Both the position numbers and the translations under genes were made by a program. Below the pieces are notes generated by a model. It saw nothing but the letters and a program-made list of their open reading frames with translations, was not told the DNA's origin and did not search any database. Shown piece by piece: positions 35,464 through 44,661 of a DNA stretch of 64,000 nt. Origin of the DNA: Acidisoma sp965199065 (GTDB taxonomy: Bacteria; Pseudomonadota; Alphaproteobacteria; Acetobacterales; Acetobacteraceae); the NCBI RefSeq assembly GCF_965199065.1, contig NZ_CBDAQN010000003.1:1178001-1242000 (forward strand). The letters run 5' to 3'. Position 1 is the stretch's first letter; the number at the start of each line of letters is the position of its first letter.

Positions 35464-35726
35464 GCCTGCTGAACCGCAAGCGTGCGGCGGTGATCGCCGC
35501 CTTCCTCGGCGGTGGTGCGCTGGCGGGCTGCGCGCTGCATCACCAGGGGCACATGAACTCTGCCCTCGCCTCGCTGAACATCGCCGCTTCGGACCTTGGG
35601 CAGGCGACACCGGACAAGTCGGGCCATATCGCCGCCGCTCTGAAATACACGCAGCAGGCGATCGACGAGGTCGAAGCCGGAATGGCCTACAAGATCCAGA
35701 CCGGGAGCGGCGCGACCCCGGACTGA
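35460..35726 (+). CDS. Small secreted helical protein B (probable lipoprotein)
   Basis: An 88-residue hypothetical protein. The N-terminus KRAAVIAAFLGGGALAGCAL ends in a lipobox (LAGC), so it is probably a lipoprotein. The mature part repeats the pattern of the previous gene: MNSALASLNIAASDLGQATP, DKSGHIAAALKYTQQAIDEV. One member is soluble and one lipid-anchored, coupled by ATGA, which suggests a periplasmic pair. Three tandem 10-bp repeats begin at the stop codon. Function unknown. Confidence 0.65.
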   Translation: MSLLNRKRAAVIAAFLGGGALAGCALHHQGHMNSALASLNIAASDLGQATPDKSGHIAAALKYTQQAIDEVEAGMAYKIQTGSGATPD

Positions 35727-35754
35727 CCCAGATCGACCCAGATCGACCCAGATC
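35725..35754. repeat. Three tandem 10-bp repeats
   Basis: GACCCAGATC occurs three times in direct series starting inside the TGA stop of small protein B and reaching to 16 nt before the esterase start. A fourth partial unit follows (GAC). Likely slippage product in non-coding sequence. Confidence 0.9.
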
Positions 35755-35769
35755 GACAAGGATGAAGCG

Positions 35770-36711
35770 ATGAGCGGGTTCGATCTCGACAGCCAGGTCC
35801 GCGACTTTGTTCGCCGGACCGAAAACTTCAACGAGGGGCTGGGGCCGGACGCACCACTGCCGGAGGTGCGCGCGGCCTACGACCGCATGTGCGCGGGCTT
35901 CGCACTGGCGCACCCGCCGGGCCTTCGCGCGCGGGACGGCGTGCTGCATGCCCGGAACCCCGAGCGCACGCTCCGCGTCCGCAGCTTCGCGACGCCCGAC
36001 GCGATCCCGGGCCGCGTCGTGCTCTATTTCCACGGCGGCGGCTTCATCGTCGGCGGGCTCGATAGCCATGACAGCATCTGCGCCGATCTCGCGGCAGGCG
36101 CCGAGGTCGCGGTCGTCGCGCTCGACTATCGCCTCTCGCCCGAGCATCGCTACCCGGACGCGCTCGACGATGCCGAGGCCGCCTACGACGACCTGCTGGA
36201 CAGCCATCAGGCGGTGATCCTCGCTGGCGACAGCGCGGGAGCGACGCTGGCGGTCGCTCTCTGTCTGCGTCTCCGGCGGCTCGGCAAGCCGATGCCGTGG
36301 GCGCAGGTGCTGATCTATCCGATGCTGCATCCGGATGTGGAACGCGCCGTCGGCGGTCCGAAAGCCGATGCCCCGCTCCTGCCGGCGGCGAGCCTCGCCG
36401 GCTATTGGCGAGCCTACACCGGAGATGAGCCGGAACCGACGACGGACCCCGAGCTGGCGCCGCTCGCCCTCGATGATTTCACGGGCCTGCCGCCAGCGGC
36501 GGTGTTCGCCGCCGACATCGACCCTCTCGCACAGGATGCCCATGACTATGCGGCGGCGCTGGAGGCTTCGGGCGTCGCTGTCATCCTCCACCCCGGCCAC
36601 GGCCTCGTTCACGGCTATCTGCGCGGCCGAGCGACGAGCGAGCGGATCGCGGAAGCCTTTTCGGCGCTTGTCTCGGCCGTGCGCGGCTTCGCCCATAGCG
36701 GGCACATCTAA
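35770..36711 (+). CDS. Alpha/beta-hydrolase esterase (HSL family)
   Basis: A 313-residue esterase/lipase of the hormone-sensitive-lipase group. The oxyanion motif HGGGF is in LYFHGGGFIVGGLDSHD, the nucleophile serine is in AGDSAGATLAVALCLR, the acid is in the FAADIDPLAQDAHDYAAAL segment, and the histidine is in LHPGHGLVHGYLRG. All triad members are therefore present. It should hydrolyse short acyl esters in the cytosol. It stands alone and is followed by a terminator-like hairpin. Confidence 0.9.
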   Translation: MSGFDLDSQVRDFVRRTENFNEGLGPDAPLPEVRAAYDRMCAGFALAHPPGLRARDGVLHARNPERTLRVRSFATPDAIPGRVVLYFHGGGFIVGGLDSHDSICADLAAGAEVAVVALDYRLSPEHRYPDALDDAEAAYDDLLDSHQAVILAGDSAGATLAVALCLRLRRLGKPMPWAQVLIYPMLHPDVERAVGGPKADAPLLPAASLAGYWRAYTGDEPEPTTDPELAPLALDDFTGLPPAAVFAADIDPLAQDAHDYAAALEASGVAVILHPGHGLVHGYLRGRATSERIAEAFSALVSAVRGFAHSGHI

Positions 36712-36736
36712 GCAGCCGGGCTGCTCAGACCTTTTT
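36711..36736 (+). terminator. Intrinsic-terminator-like hairpin after the esterase gene
   Basis: AGCAGCCGGGCTGCT (36711-36725) folds to a 6-bp stem with a 3-nt loop, starting at the last base of the stop codon, and is followed after six bases by TTTTT (36732-36736). The short gap before the T-run weakens it slightly. Confidence 0.5.
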
Positions 36737-36846
36737 GTTGCGAACCTCGGGAGGTCGCACAGCGCCTCGCGATTTTGGCTGCTGTCAATCGTTTCGATCA
36801 ATTGGCGTTTGCGACTTAGGCGGGGCAGCGGGGTCCGGAAAAGGAT

Positions 36847-36875
36847 TTGACAGGCGGGCTGGAGCCTCGGATTTT
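36847..36875 (+). promoter_or_regulatory. Possible acs promoter
   Basis: TTGACA (36847-36852) is a consensus -35 box; 17 bases later is GATTTT, a poor -10. It is 75 nt before the Acs start within a 238-bp gap that holds no gene. Only the -35 half is convincing. Confidence 0.25.
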
Positions 36876-36949
36876 CCTGTCCAACCGGCCGCCAGAAACC
36901 GGACACCCACGGGCGCGGCAGACGCCCCTGAATGACGGAGGAAACCCCG

Positions 36950-38887
36950 ATGCCCGACGATCATGCTGGCTTTTCCGCTCATCCCTCCTCGCCCCGTCTG
37001 GCCGAGAGCGCCGAACGCATCGCCCTGATGCGCGAGGCCGCGGCGACCGATCCGGACGGGTTCTGGAAAGACCAGGCGCTGGCGCGGGTCGCCTGGGTCC
37101 GCGAGCCCACCAAGATCAAGAACACCAGCTTCGAGGGCGATGTCTCGATCAAGTGGTTCGAGGACGGCACGCTGAACGCCAGCGTCTCCTGTCTGGACCG
37201 CCACCTCGCCACGCGCCCCGACCAGGTCGCCATCATCTGGGAGGGCGACGAGCCCGATACCTCGGAATCCATCACATACCGCGCCCTGCACGCCCGGGTC
37301 TGCCGCCTCGCCAACGTGCTGAAGGGCCTCGGGGTCAAGAAGGGCGACCGGGTCACGATCTACCTGCCGATGGTGATCGAGGCGGCGGTCGCCATGCTGG
37401 CCTGCGCCCGCATCGGCGCGATCCACTCGGTGGTGTTCGGCGGCTTCTCGCCGCAGAGCCTGTCCGGCCGCATCATCGACTGCAAGTCGAGCGTCGTCAT
37501 CACTGCGGACGAGGGCCGCCGTGGTGGCCGGCGCGTGCCGCTGAAGGCGAACACGGATGAGGCGCTGACCAAGTGCCCGGACGTGAAGTCGGTCGTGGTG
37601 GTGCCGGTGACGGGCGCCAAAGTGCCGATGGTTGAGGGCCGAGACCATGACTATGCCGCGCTGATGGCGGCGGCCTCCGAGGACTGCCCGCCCGAGGAGA
37701 TGGGCGCCGAGGACCCGCTGTTCATCCTTTACACCTCCGGCAGCACGGGCAGCCCCAAGGGCGTGCTGCACACGACCGGCGGCTACATGGTCTGGGCGAG
37801 CCTGACCCACGAGCTGGTCTTCGACTACCGGCCGGGCGAAATCTTCTGGTGCACCGCCGATGTCGGCTGGGTCACCGGGCACACCTACATCGTCTATGGC
37901 CCGCTCGCGAACGGCGCGACGACGGTGATGTTCGAGGGCGTGCCGACCTACCCGGACAGCGGACGGCTCTGGGAGGTCGTGGACAAGCACAAGGTCGAAA
38001 TCTTCTACACGGCGCCGACCGCCATTCGCGCCCTCATGCGGGACGGCGACGAGCCGGTGAGGCGGAGCGCGCGCACGAGCCTGCGGGTGCTCGGCAGCGT
38101 CGGCGAGCCGATCAACCCCGAGGCGTGGCACTGGTACCATGCCGTCGTCGGCGACAGCCGCTGCCCGATCGTCGACAGCTGGTGGCAGACCGAGACCGGC
38201 GGCATCCTGATCAGCCCGGTGCCGGGCATGAGCCCGCTGAAGCCGGGATCGGCCACGCTGCCGATGCCTGGGGTGAAGCCGCTGCTGGTGGACGCCCAGG
38301 GTGCGCCGCTGGAGGGTGCGGCGGATGGCTACCTCTGCATCGCCGACAGCTGGCCGGGGCAGATGCGGACCGTGTTCGGCGACCACGATCGTTTCATCAA
38401 GACCTATTTCAGCACCTATCCAGGCCTCTATTTCACCGGCGACGGAGCCCGCCGCGATGCCGACGGCTACTACTGGATCACCGGGCGCGTCGACGACGTG
38501 ATCAACGTCTCCGGCCATCGCATGGGCACCGCCGAGGTCGAGAGCGCGCTGGACGGGCACCAACATGTCGCGGAATCCGCGGTGGTCGGCTTCCCGCACG
38601 ACGTGAAGGGCCAGGGCATCTACGCCTACGTGACGCTCAAGCGCGGCATCGAGCCGAGCGACGCGCTTCTCAAGGAGCTGTCGGCGTGGGTGCGTAAGGA
38701 TATCGGGCCGATCGCGGTGCCGGACGTGATCCAGTGGGCGCCGGGGTTGCCGAAGACGCGCAGCGGCAAGATCATGCGGCGGATTCTGCGGAAGATCGCC
38801 GCGAACGAGATCGACAGCCTGGGCGATACCTCGACGCTCGCCGACCCTGCGGTGGTGGAAGACCTCGTCGCCAACCGGAAGGGCTGA
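36950..38887 (+). CDS. acs: Acetyl-CoA synthetase
   Basis: A 645-residue AMP-forming ligase that activates acetate to acetyl-CoA. The AMP-binding core LFILYTSGSTGSPKGVLHTT, the family block DVGWVTGHTYIVYGPLANGA, DSWWQTETGG, and the hinge/C-terminal region YYWITGRVDDVINVSGHRM are all present. The catalytic lysine in TRSGKIMRRILRK is Lys607, the residue acetylated for control in other bacteria. I use the ATG at 36950 because GGAGGA lies 7 nt before it; an ATG at 36932 would bury that site. No acetyl-transferase or deacylase is adjacent. Confidence 0.95.
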   Translation: MPDDHAGFSAHPSSPRLAESAERIALMREAAATDPDGFWKDQALARVAWVREPTKIKNTSFEGDVSIKWFEDGTLNASVSCLDRHLATRPDQVAIIWEGDEPDTSESITYRALHARVCRLANVLKGLGVKKGDRVTIYLPMVIEAAVAMLACARIGAIHSVVFGGFSPQSLSGRIIDCKSSVVITADEGRRGGRRVPLKANTDEALTKCPDVKSVVVVPVTGAKVPMVEGRDHDYAALMAAASEDCPPEEMGAEDPLFILYTSGSTGSPKGVLHTTGGYMVWASLTHELVFDYRPGEIFWCTADVGWVTGHTYIVYGPLANGATTVMFEGVPTYPDSGRLWEVVDKHKVEIFYTAPTAIRALMRDGDEPVRRSARTSLRVLGSVGEPINPEAWHWYHAVVGDSRCPIVDSWWQTETGGILISPVPGMSPLKPGSATLPMPGVKPLLVDAQGAPLEGAADGYLCIADSWPGQMRTVFGDHDRFIKTYFSTYPGLYFTGDGARRDADGYYWITGRVDDVINVSGHRMGTAEVESALDGHQHVAESAVVGFPHDVKGQGIYAYVTLKRGIEPSDALLKELSAWVRKDIGPIAVPDVIQWAPGLPKTRSGKIMRRILRKIAANEIDSLGDTSTLADPAVVEDLVANRKG

Positions 38888-38922
38888 TTGCCCGCCAGGG
38901 ACTGTAAGGGCATCGTCGGGGC

Positions 38923-39489
38923 ATGGTCACAGTCTATCTCGCCGGCCCCGATGTCTTCCTCCCCGATGCGCGGGAACACGCACGCCGCAAGGTGGCGATC
39001 TGCGCCCGCTATGGCCTGACCGGACAGCCGCCGCTCAACGAGGACATCGCGGCCCTCGCCCAGATGCACGAGAGCGAAGCCGGCCTCGCCATCTTCCAGA
39101 AGGACGTGGCGATGATGGAGGCGGCGGACATCATCATCGCCAACCTCACGCCGTTCCGCAGCGCTTCGGCGGATTCTGGGACGCTGGTGGAACTCGGCTG
39201 GTTCCTCGGCCGGGGCCGCCCGATCTTCGGCTACTCCAATAGCGCCACGCCGTTTCGGGAGCGCAGCCAGGCGCATGTCGCTGCCATTCCCGATCCGCTG
39301 CCGGACCTTACGGTCGAGCATTTCGGGCTGCCCGATAATCTGATGATCCCGGGGGCTGTGCTCGCGGGCGGCGGCCACCCGATGGTGCTGCCCGAGGACG
39401 GCATCGACCGTCCCTTCAATTCACTCGAAATCTTCGAGCGCTGTGTGGCAGTCGCGGCGCGCCGCATGGGTCTGCCCGAACCCGACTAG
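38923..39489 (+). CDS. Nucleoside 2-deoxyribosyltransferase
   Basis: A 188-residue enzyme of purine/pyrimidine salvage that moves deoxyribose between bases or hydrolyses deoxynucleosides. The family's N-terminal VYLAGPDVFLPDA and the acidic IIIANLTPFRSA are followed by SADSGTLVELGWFLGRGRPI, where Glu90 is the expected nucleophile. It lies between acs and the alpha-2-macroglobulin gene with no salvage partners. Confidence 0.85.
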   Translation: MVTVYLAGPDVFLPDAREHARRKVAICARYGLTGQPPLNEDIAALAQMHESEAGLAIFQKDVAMMEAADIIIANLTPFRSASADSGTLVELGWFLGRGRPIFGYSNSATPFRERSQAHVAAIPDPLPDLTVEHFGLPDNLMIPGAVLAGGGHPMVLPEDGIDRPFNSLEIFERCVAVAARRMGLPEPD

Positions 39490-39501
39490 GGGAAGAGACC
39501 G

Positions 39502-42500
39502 ATGAGACGGCTCGTGCGGCGGCTGACCTACGCGCTCTGTACTTGCGCCATGCTCGGCATTGCGCCGGCCCTGGCGCAGGGCGATGCGGCAAGCGAGATT
39601 TCGCTCCCCGGCCTGCAAAACGACGCCAGTGCCTTCGCGGCCATGCTCGGCAAGGCTTTCCCAGCCGGCGCCACGGACGACCAGAAGCAACAGGCAAGCG
39701 ACGCCGCCAGCACCGCGATGCAGAGCGGCAACATGGCGGAAGCCCTGCCCGCGCTGGAAAAGCTGGTCGGCGCCGAAGGCGATCAGGCGACCTGGCAGAA
39801 CTGGCTCGCGCTTGCCCAGGCCGAAATGGGCGTGTCTCCGCCGCGTCCGCAACGGGCTCTCCAGGCCGGCTGGATGGCTTTCACCATGATCGACCAGAGC
39901 AGCGGCACCGCCGCCCAGGATCAGGTCTCGGCGCTGACGGTCATGGATCAGGCGCTGCTGGCCCTCAAGCAGCCGGTGCCGGAGCTTGAGGTCCTGCAGG
40001 CCATCGCTCGCCGGGAGCCGGGGAACGCCACCGCGCAACAGGCGGCGGTTCGGGCGCAGCAGCAGGTCGGCCTCGCCTTCCGTCGCCTCTCGACCGATGC
40101 CGAAGCCTTTCCGGCGCGCGCCTGCATCGGCTTCCTCGGCAACCCCAGCAGCGCGCCGGATTTCCACCCCGGCGATTGGGTCAAGCTGGCGCCGCCACTA
40201 AAAGATGCGGCGGTCACCTTGGAATCCCATCAGATTTGCATCAGCGGCCTGCCCGCCGGTGCGACGACGACGGTGACGCTGGCGCACGGCATGCCGGGAG
40301 ACAGCGGGATTTCGCTCCACCAGGATCTGGTGGTGCCGGTGGCGATGCCGGACCGCCAGCCGCGCCTCGTCTTCGATAACGGACGCTACATCCAGCCGCG
40401 CGGAGCCGACGCCACCGTCGCGCTGGAAACCGTAAACCTGTCGGCGGTGAAGCTCACGCTGGTCCGCATCGCCGAGCGCAACCTCGTCGCCGTCATGCAG
40501 AACTACCCGCCCGGGCAGCTCCTCGACAGCGATGCCGGGACCAACCTCGCCCAGAACCAGGGCAAGGTGATCTGGACCGGCAGTGCCGCCGTGCCGGGCT
40601 TCACCCGCAATGCGCTGGAGCATGTGGTCCTGCCGCTGCCGCCGGTGATGACGCAGGCGGGGCTCTACGCGCTCGTCGTGGCACCGGGCGACGGCACGCC
40701 CTTCGCCGACGGCAGCGCGCCCGGCGCCGTGCAGATGATCCTGCGCACCGACCTCGCCCCCACCGTCTGGCACGGGACTGATGGCGACACGATCCAGGTG
40801 CGGAGCTACGCGAGCGGCCTGCCCGTCACCGGGGCCACCATCGACCTCATTGCTACGGATAACGAGATCCTCGGCACCGACACCACCAATGCCGACGGCG
40901 TGGCGCACTTCGCGCAGCCTCTGCTCGCCGGGCAGAACGGGCTGGCGCCGGTGGCCCTGCATATTCGTGGCAAGGATGGCGACTTCACCCGGCTCGGCCT
41001 CACCTCGCCGGATTTCGACCTCTCCGACCGCGGCGTGGCGGGCGCGCCGCAACCCGGACCGGTCGACCCCTTCATCTGGACGGACCGCGGCATCTACCGT
41101 CCGGGCGAGACCGTGCACGTCATGGCCTTGATCCGGGACGCCTCCGGGGCGCCCGTCGATCTGCCGCTGCACCTCGTCGTCACGCGCGCCGACGGCCGCG
41201 TCTACCAGGACACCGTGCCGCCGCGAGCCGCGGACGATTCCGTTCATGCCGACGTGACCCTCTCCAGCGGCGCGCCGCTCGGCACCTGGACCATCGCGCT
41301 GCAGACCGACCCGAACAGCCCGGCGATCACCAGCCAGACCTTCACCGTCGACGCCTTCGTGCCGCCGCGCCTCGCGGTCACCTTCCCCAACGCGCCGCGC
41401 ATCCTCGAACCCGGAGCGGTGACGAACCTGCCGGTCGCCGCGCGCTTCCTCTACGGCGCTCCAGGCTCCGGCCTCTCCGGCACCGGGAGCGTGACGTTCG
41501 CGCTCAACCCCACACCCTTCGCCAACTTCGCCAGCTACCGCTTCGGGCTGGCCGAGGAGAACTTCTCCGCCAAGCAGAGCCAGGTCGATCTCGCCGATAC
41601 CGATGACCAGGGGCAGACCGTGCTGCCGGTCGATCTCTCGGCGCTGCCCGACACCAGCGGCGCGCTGCAGGTGCAGCTGTCTGCGACCGTGAACGATCCG
41701 GCGGGACGCGGCGTGGAGGCGGACACGACCATTCCGGTGCGGCCCGCAGCACCTCTCATCGGCATCGGCGAGGACTTCTCGGACGATACCGTGAACGAGG
41801 GCGCGCAGGCTGGCTTCCGCATCGTCGCCGTCAGTCCGGGCGGGCAGCGGGTCGCCATGCCGGTGCAGATCCGGCTGGTGAGGCAAGAGCCGGATTGGCG
41901 GCTGGTGGTGAACAACGGGCAGGCGAGCTACGAGACCGTGTGGCACGACGAGCCGGTGGATAGCCGGGACGTGACGCTGCCAGCCGCCGATGCGCCCTTC
42001 ACCTTTGGCCGCGCCCTGCCGTTCGGGCGCTACCGGCTGCAGGTGCTGCAGGCCAGCGGCGGGCTCGCCGCCAGTTCGGTGATCTTCTATTCGGGCTGGG
42101 CGGTCGGCGATAATCCGGATGTGCCCGCGCGCGTCTCCGTCCGCGCCGACCACAAGACCTACCAGCCGGGCGACACCGCCACGATCCATGTCGAGGCGCC
42201 CTATGCCGGCCCGGCGACCGTGCTCGTCATGACCGACCGGGTGAAGCGCCTCATCGATCTCACGCCGACGACGCCGGCCTTCGACGTGACGGTGCCGGTC
42301 GGCGCTGACTGGGGTCCGGGCGCCTACATCGGCGTGCATGTCTTCCGCCCAGGAGGCGCCGACGGCAAGACAGCGCCGGAGCGTGCCATCGGGCTGACCT
42401 GGGTGGCGCTCGATCCCGCTCCGCGGACCCTGCCGCTCAGCATCGACGCCGCACCGCTCGACCGGCCGCGAACCACCGCCACAGTGCAGGTGCATACGGC

Positions 42501-44661
42501 GCCCGGCGCCTGGGTGACGCTGGCGACCGTCGATGAGGGCATTCTCGGGCTGACGCAGTTCCAGACGCCCGATCCGCTCGGCCACTACTTCGGGCAGCGG
42601 GTGCTCGGCGTCGGCATCCATGACGACTGGGCGCGGCTGCTGACCCCGGCGGGCGCCGCCAATACCGTCCTGCGCCAGGGGGCGGGCGCCGGCTCTCAAG
42701 GCGCGACCGGTCCTATTCCGCAGACCATCGTCTCGCTCTTCGCGGGTCCCGTTCAGGCCGGGCCGGACGGCATCGCGCGCGTGCCCGTGCCGCTCCCCGA
42801 TTTCGACGGCGAGTTGCGGCTGATGGCGGTCGGCTGGGATGGAGCAAAGACGGGCTCCGCCGCGAAGGACATCACGGTGCGCGATCCGCTGATCGCCGAG
42901 CCGCTGCTGCCGCGCTTCCTGGCGCCGGGCGATCAGGCGCAGGTCGGCATCCTGCTGCAGAACCTCGAACTCCCGGCGGGTGTCGTCTCGCTCCATCTGA
43001 CGGCTTCCGGCGCGATCGCTCTCGACGGTGGCGCTCCCGGCACAGTGACGCTGGCGCCTCAGGCGCGGCTCGTCGTGCCGGTCCAGCTGGCGGCGAACAG
43101 TGCGGGGCTGGGCCGGCTGAGCTTCACGGTCGACGGACCCGGCGGCTTCCAGGCCATGCACACGGCGGTGATTTCGGTGCATCCGGCACGGCCTCCCGTC
43201 GCCCAGGTGACGCCGCTGACGATCGCGGCGGGCGGCAGCCAATCGGTCGGGCCGGACACCAGCGCCTTCGTTCCCGGCACCTGGACGGCCAGCGCCAGCT
43301 TCGGCCTCGGCGTCCGTTACGATGCGGCGGCGCTGGTGCGAGCCCTGGCGGCCTACCCTCTCGACTGCCTCGAGCAGTTGACCAGTCGCGGCCTGCCGCT
43401 CGCGATGCTGCGCCAGGGGGCGGGCGCCGATCGCGCCGGTCAGCTGGAGACGGTGACCGAGGCGGTGCTGGACCGGCAGCGCTACGACGGCGCCTTCGGG
43501 TTGTGGTCCGCGACCGATGACGCGCAGCCCTGGCTGACCGCCTATGCCACCGACTTCCTGCTGCGTGCACGCGATGCCGGCGCGGCGATCCCGCCGAGTG
43601 CGATCTCGAGTGCTCTGGGCTGGCTCGGCACCGAGGTTGCGACGCCGCCGCAGAGCCCGAGCGATCGCGCGGCGCAGGCCTATGCTCTTTATGTGCTGGC
43701 GCTGGCGGGCGAGGCCCCGGCGGGCGCCATCCGGGTGGCGGCTCTCGGGAGCGAGCCGACCCCTCTCGCCCGGGCGCAGATCGCTGGCGCTCTGGCGCGG
43801 CTGGGGGAGGCCGACCGCGCGCGCGTGGCCTTCACCGATGTGCTGCGCAACCCCGGGCGGCAGGACTGGTATCCCGACTACGGCTCAGCCTTGCGGGACC
43901 AGTTCGCGACAGCCGTGCTGGTGCAGGAGAGCGGGCTTCTGCCGAACCGGTTGCCGGCCATCCGGGCGGCGCTGCCGGGCGCCAACCTCAACCCCGATTC
44001 GCTGAACACCCAGGAGCAGGCCTGGGGCGGAGCCGCCGCCGCCGCACTCGGCGCCAGCGCGCAGCCGGTTTCCGTGGTGGCGAATGGCCGGACGCTCGGC
44101 CCAGCGCAGATTGTTTCGCTACCCATCACCGGCATGACGACCTTCGCCAATCCCGGGACGAGCCCGCTGCCGGGCAGCCTCACGGTGCAGGGCGTGCCGC
44201 TGACGCCTCCCGCGGCCGCCAAAGCCGGCATGCTGGTGAAGCGGCAGTTCTTCGGGCTCGACGGGACCGCGATCAATCCCGACAAGCTGGCGCAGAACAC
44301 CGTGTTCCTCCTGGTGATCGATGGTCAGGCAACCGACGGGCAGGATCATCAGGCGATGCTCATCGCGGGTCTGCCCGCCGGATGGGAGGTCGCGGGCCGG
44401 TTCCCCGGCGGCGCGGTGCCGGGGATGGACTGGCTCGGCACGCTCTCGACGCCCGACTCACAGGCGGCGGCCGATGACCGCTACGCCGCGGCGATGACCC
44501 TCGCCGCGGGCCAGCCGTTCCGGCTGGCTGTGATGCTGCGGGCCGTGACCCCGGGAACCTTCGAATATCCCGGGATGCTGCTCGCCGACATGTATCGCCC
44601 GGCCATCTTCGCCCGGCAGAACACCGTGCGGATCACGGTACTGCCGCCCGCCGCTCCGTGA
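39502..44661 (+). CDS. Bacterial alpha-2-macroglobulin
   Basis: A 1719-residue periplasmic protease-trapping protein. It has a signal peptide (TYALCTCAMLGIAPALAQG), a long array of macroglobulin-like domains, and the thioester motif CLEQ at residues 1289-1292 in YPLDCLEQLTSRGLP, which would capture attacking proteases covalently. WTDRGIYRPGETVHVMALIR (around residue 530) is the family's conserved MG-domain block. The first residue after the signal is not a lipobox cysteine, so it appears soluble. GGGGAAGAG precedes the ATG. Its stop overlaps the GTG start of pbpC, the usual bacterial pairing of protease trap and cell-wall repair enzyme. Confidence 0.93.
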   Translation: MRRLVRRLTYALCTCAMLGIAPALAQGDAASEISLPGLQNDASAFAAMLGKAFPAGATDDQKQQASDAASTAMQSGNMAEALPALEKLVGAEGDQATWQNWLALAQAEMGVSPPRPQRALQAGWMAFTMIDQSSGTAAQDQVSALTVMDQALLALKQPVPELEVLQAIARREPGNATAQQAAVRAQQQVGLAFRRLSTDAEAFPARACIGFLGNPSSAPDFHPGDWVKLAPPLKDAAVTLESHQICISGLPAGATTTVTLAHGMPGDSGISLHQDLVVPVAMPDRQPRLVFDNGRYIQPRGADATVALETVNLSAVKLTLVRIAERNLVAVMQNYPPGQLLDSDAGTNLAQNQGKVIWTGSAAVPGFTRNALEHVVLPLPPVMTQAGLYALVVAPGDGTPFADGSAPGAVQMILRTDLAPTVWHGTDGDTIQVRSYASGLPVTGATIDLIATDNEILGTDTTNADGVAHFAQPLLAGQNGLAPVALHIRGKDGDFTRLGLTSPDFDLSDRGVAGAPQPGPVDPFIWTDRGIYRPGETVHVMALIRDASGAPVDLPLHLVVTRADGRVYQDTVPPRAADDSVHADVTLSSGAPLGTWTIALQTDPNSPAITSQTFTVDAFVPPRLAVTFPNAPRILEPGAVTNLPVAARFLYGAPGSGLSGTGSVTFALNPTPFANFASYRFGLAEENFSAKQSQVDLADTDDQGQTVLPVDLSALPDTSGALQVQLSATVNDPAGRGVEADTTIPVRPAAPLIGIGEDFSDDTVNEGAQAGFRIVAVSPGGQRVAMPVQIRLVRQEPDWRLVVNNGQASYETVWHDEPVDSRDVTLPAADAPFTFGRALPFGRYRLQVLQASGGLAASSVIFYSGWAVGDNPDVPARVSVRADHKTYQPGDTATIHVEAPYAGPATVLVMTDRVKRLIDLTPTTPAFDVTVPVGADWGPGAYIGVHVFRPGGADGKTAPERAIGLTWVALDPAPRTLPLSIDAAPLDRPRTTATVQVHTAPGAWVTLATVDEGILGLTQFQTPDPLGHYFGQRVLGVGIHDDWARLLTPAGAANTVLRQGAGAGSQGATGPIPQTIVSLFAGPVQAGPDGIARVPVPLPDFDGELRLMAVGWDGAKTGSAAKDITVRDPLIAEPLLPRFLAPGDQAQVGILLQNLELPAGVVSLHLTASGAIALDGGAPGTVTLAPQARLVVPVQLAANSAGLGRLSFTVDGPGGFQAMHTAVISVHPARPPVAQVTPLTIAAGGSQSVGPDTSAFVPGTWTASASFGLGVRYDAAALVRALAAYPLDCLEQLTSRGLPLAMLRQGAGADRAGQLETVTEAVLDRQRYDGAFGLWSATDDAQPWLTAYATDFLLRARDAGAAIPPSAISSALGWLGTEVATPPQSPSDRAAQAYALYVLALAGEAPAGAIRVAALGSEPTPLARAQIAGALARLGEADRARVAFTDVLRNPGRQDWYPDYGSALRDQFATAVLVQESGLLPNRLPAIRAALPGANLNPDSLNTQEQAWGGAAAAALGASAQPVSVVANGRTLGPAQIVSLPITGMTTFANPGTSPLPGSLTVQGVPLTPPAAAKAGMLVKRQFFGLDGTAINPDKLAQNTVFLLVIDGQATDGQDHQAMLIAGLPAGWEVAGRFPGGAVPGMDWLGTLSTPDSQAAADDRYAAAMTLAAGQPFRLAVMLRAVTPGTFEYPGMLLADMYRPAIFARQNTVRITVLPPAAP

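Noticed and set aside
40198..43242. A 1,014-codon open frame on the minus strand
   Set aside because: Antisense to the alpha-2-macroglobulin gene, low-complexity composition and no motif. It is a shadow of the coding strand.
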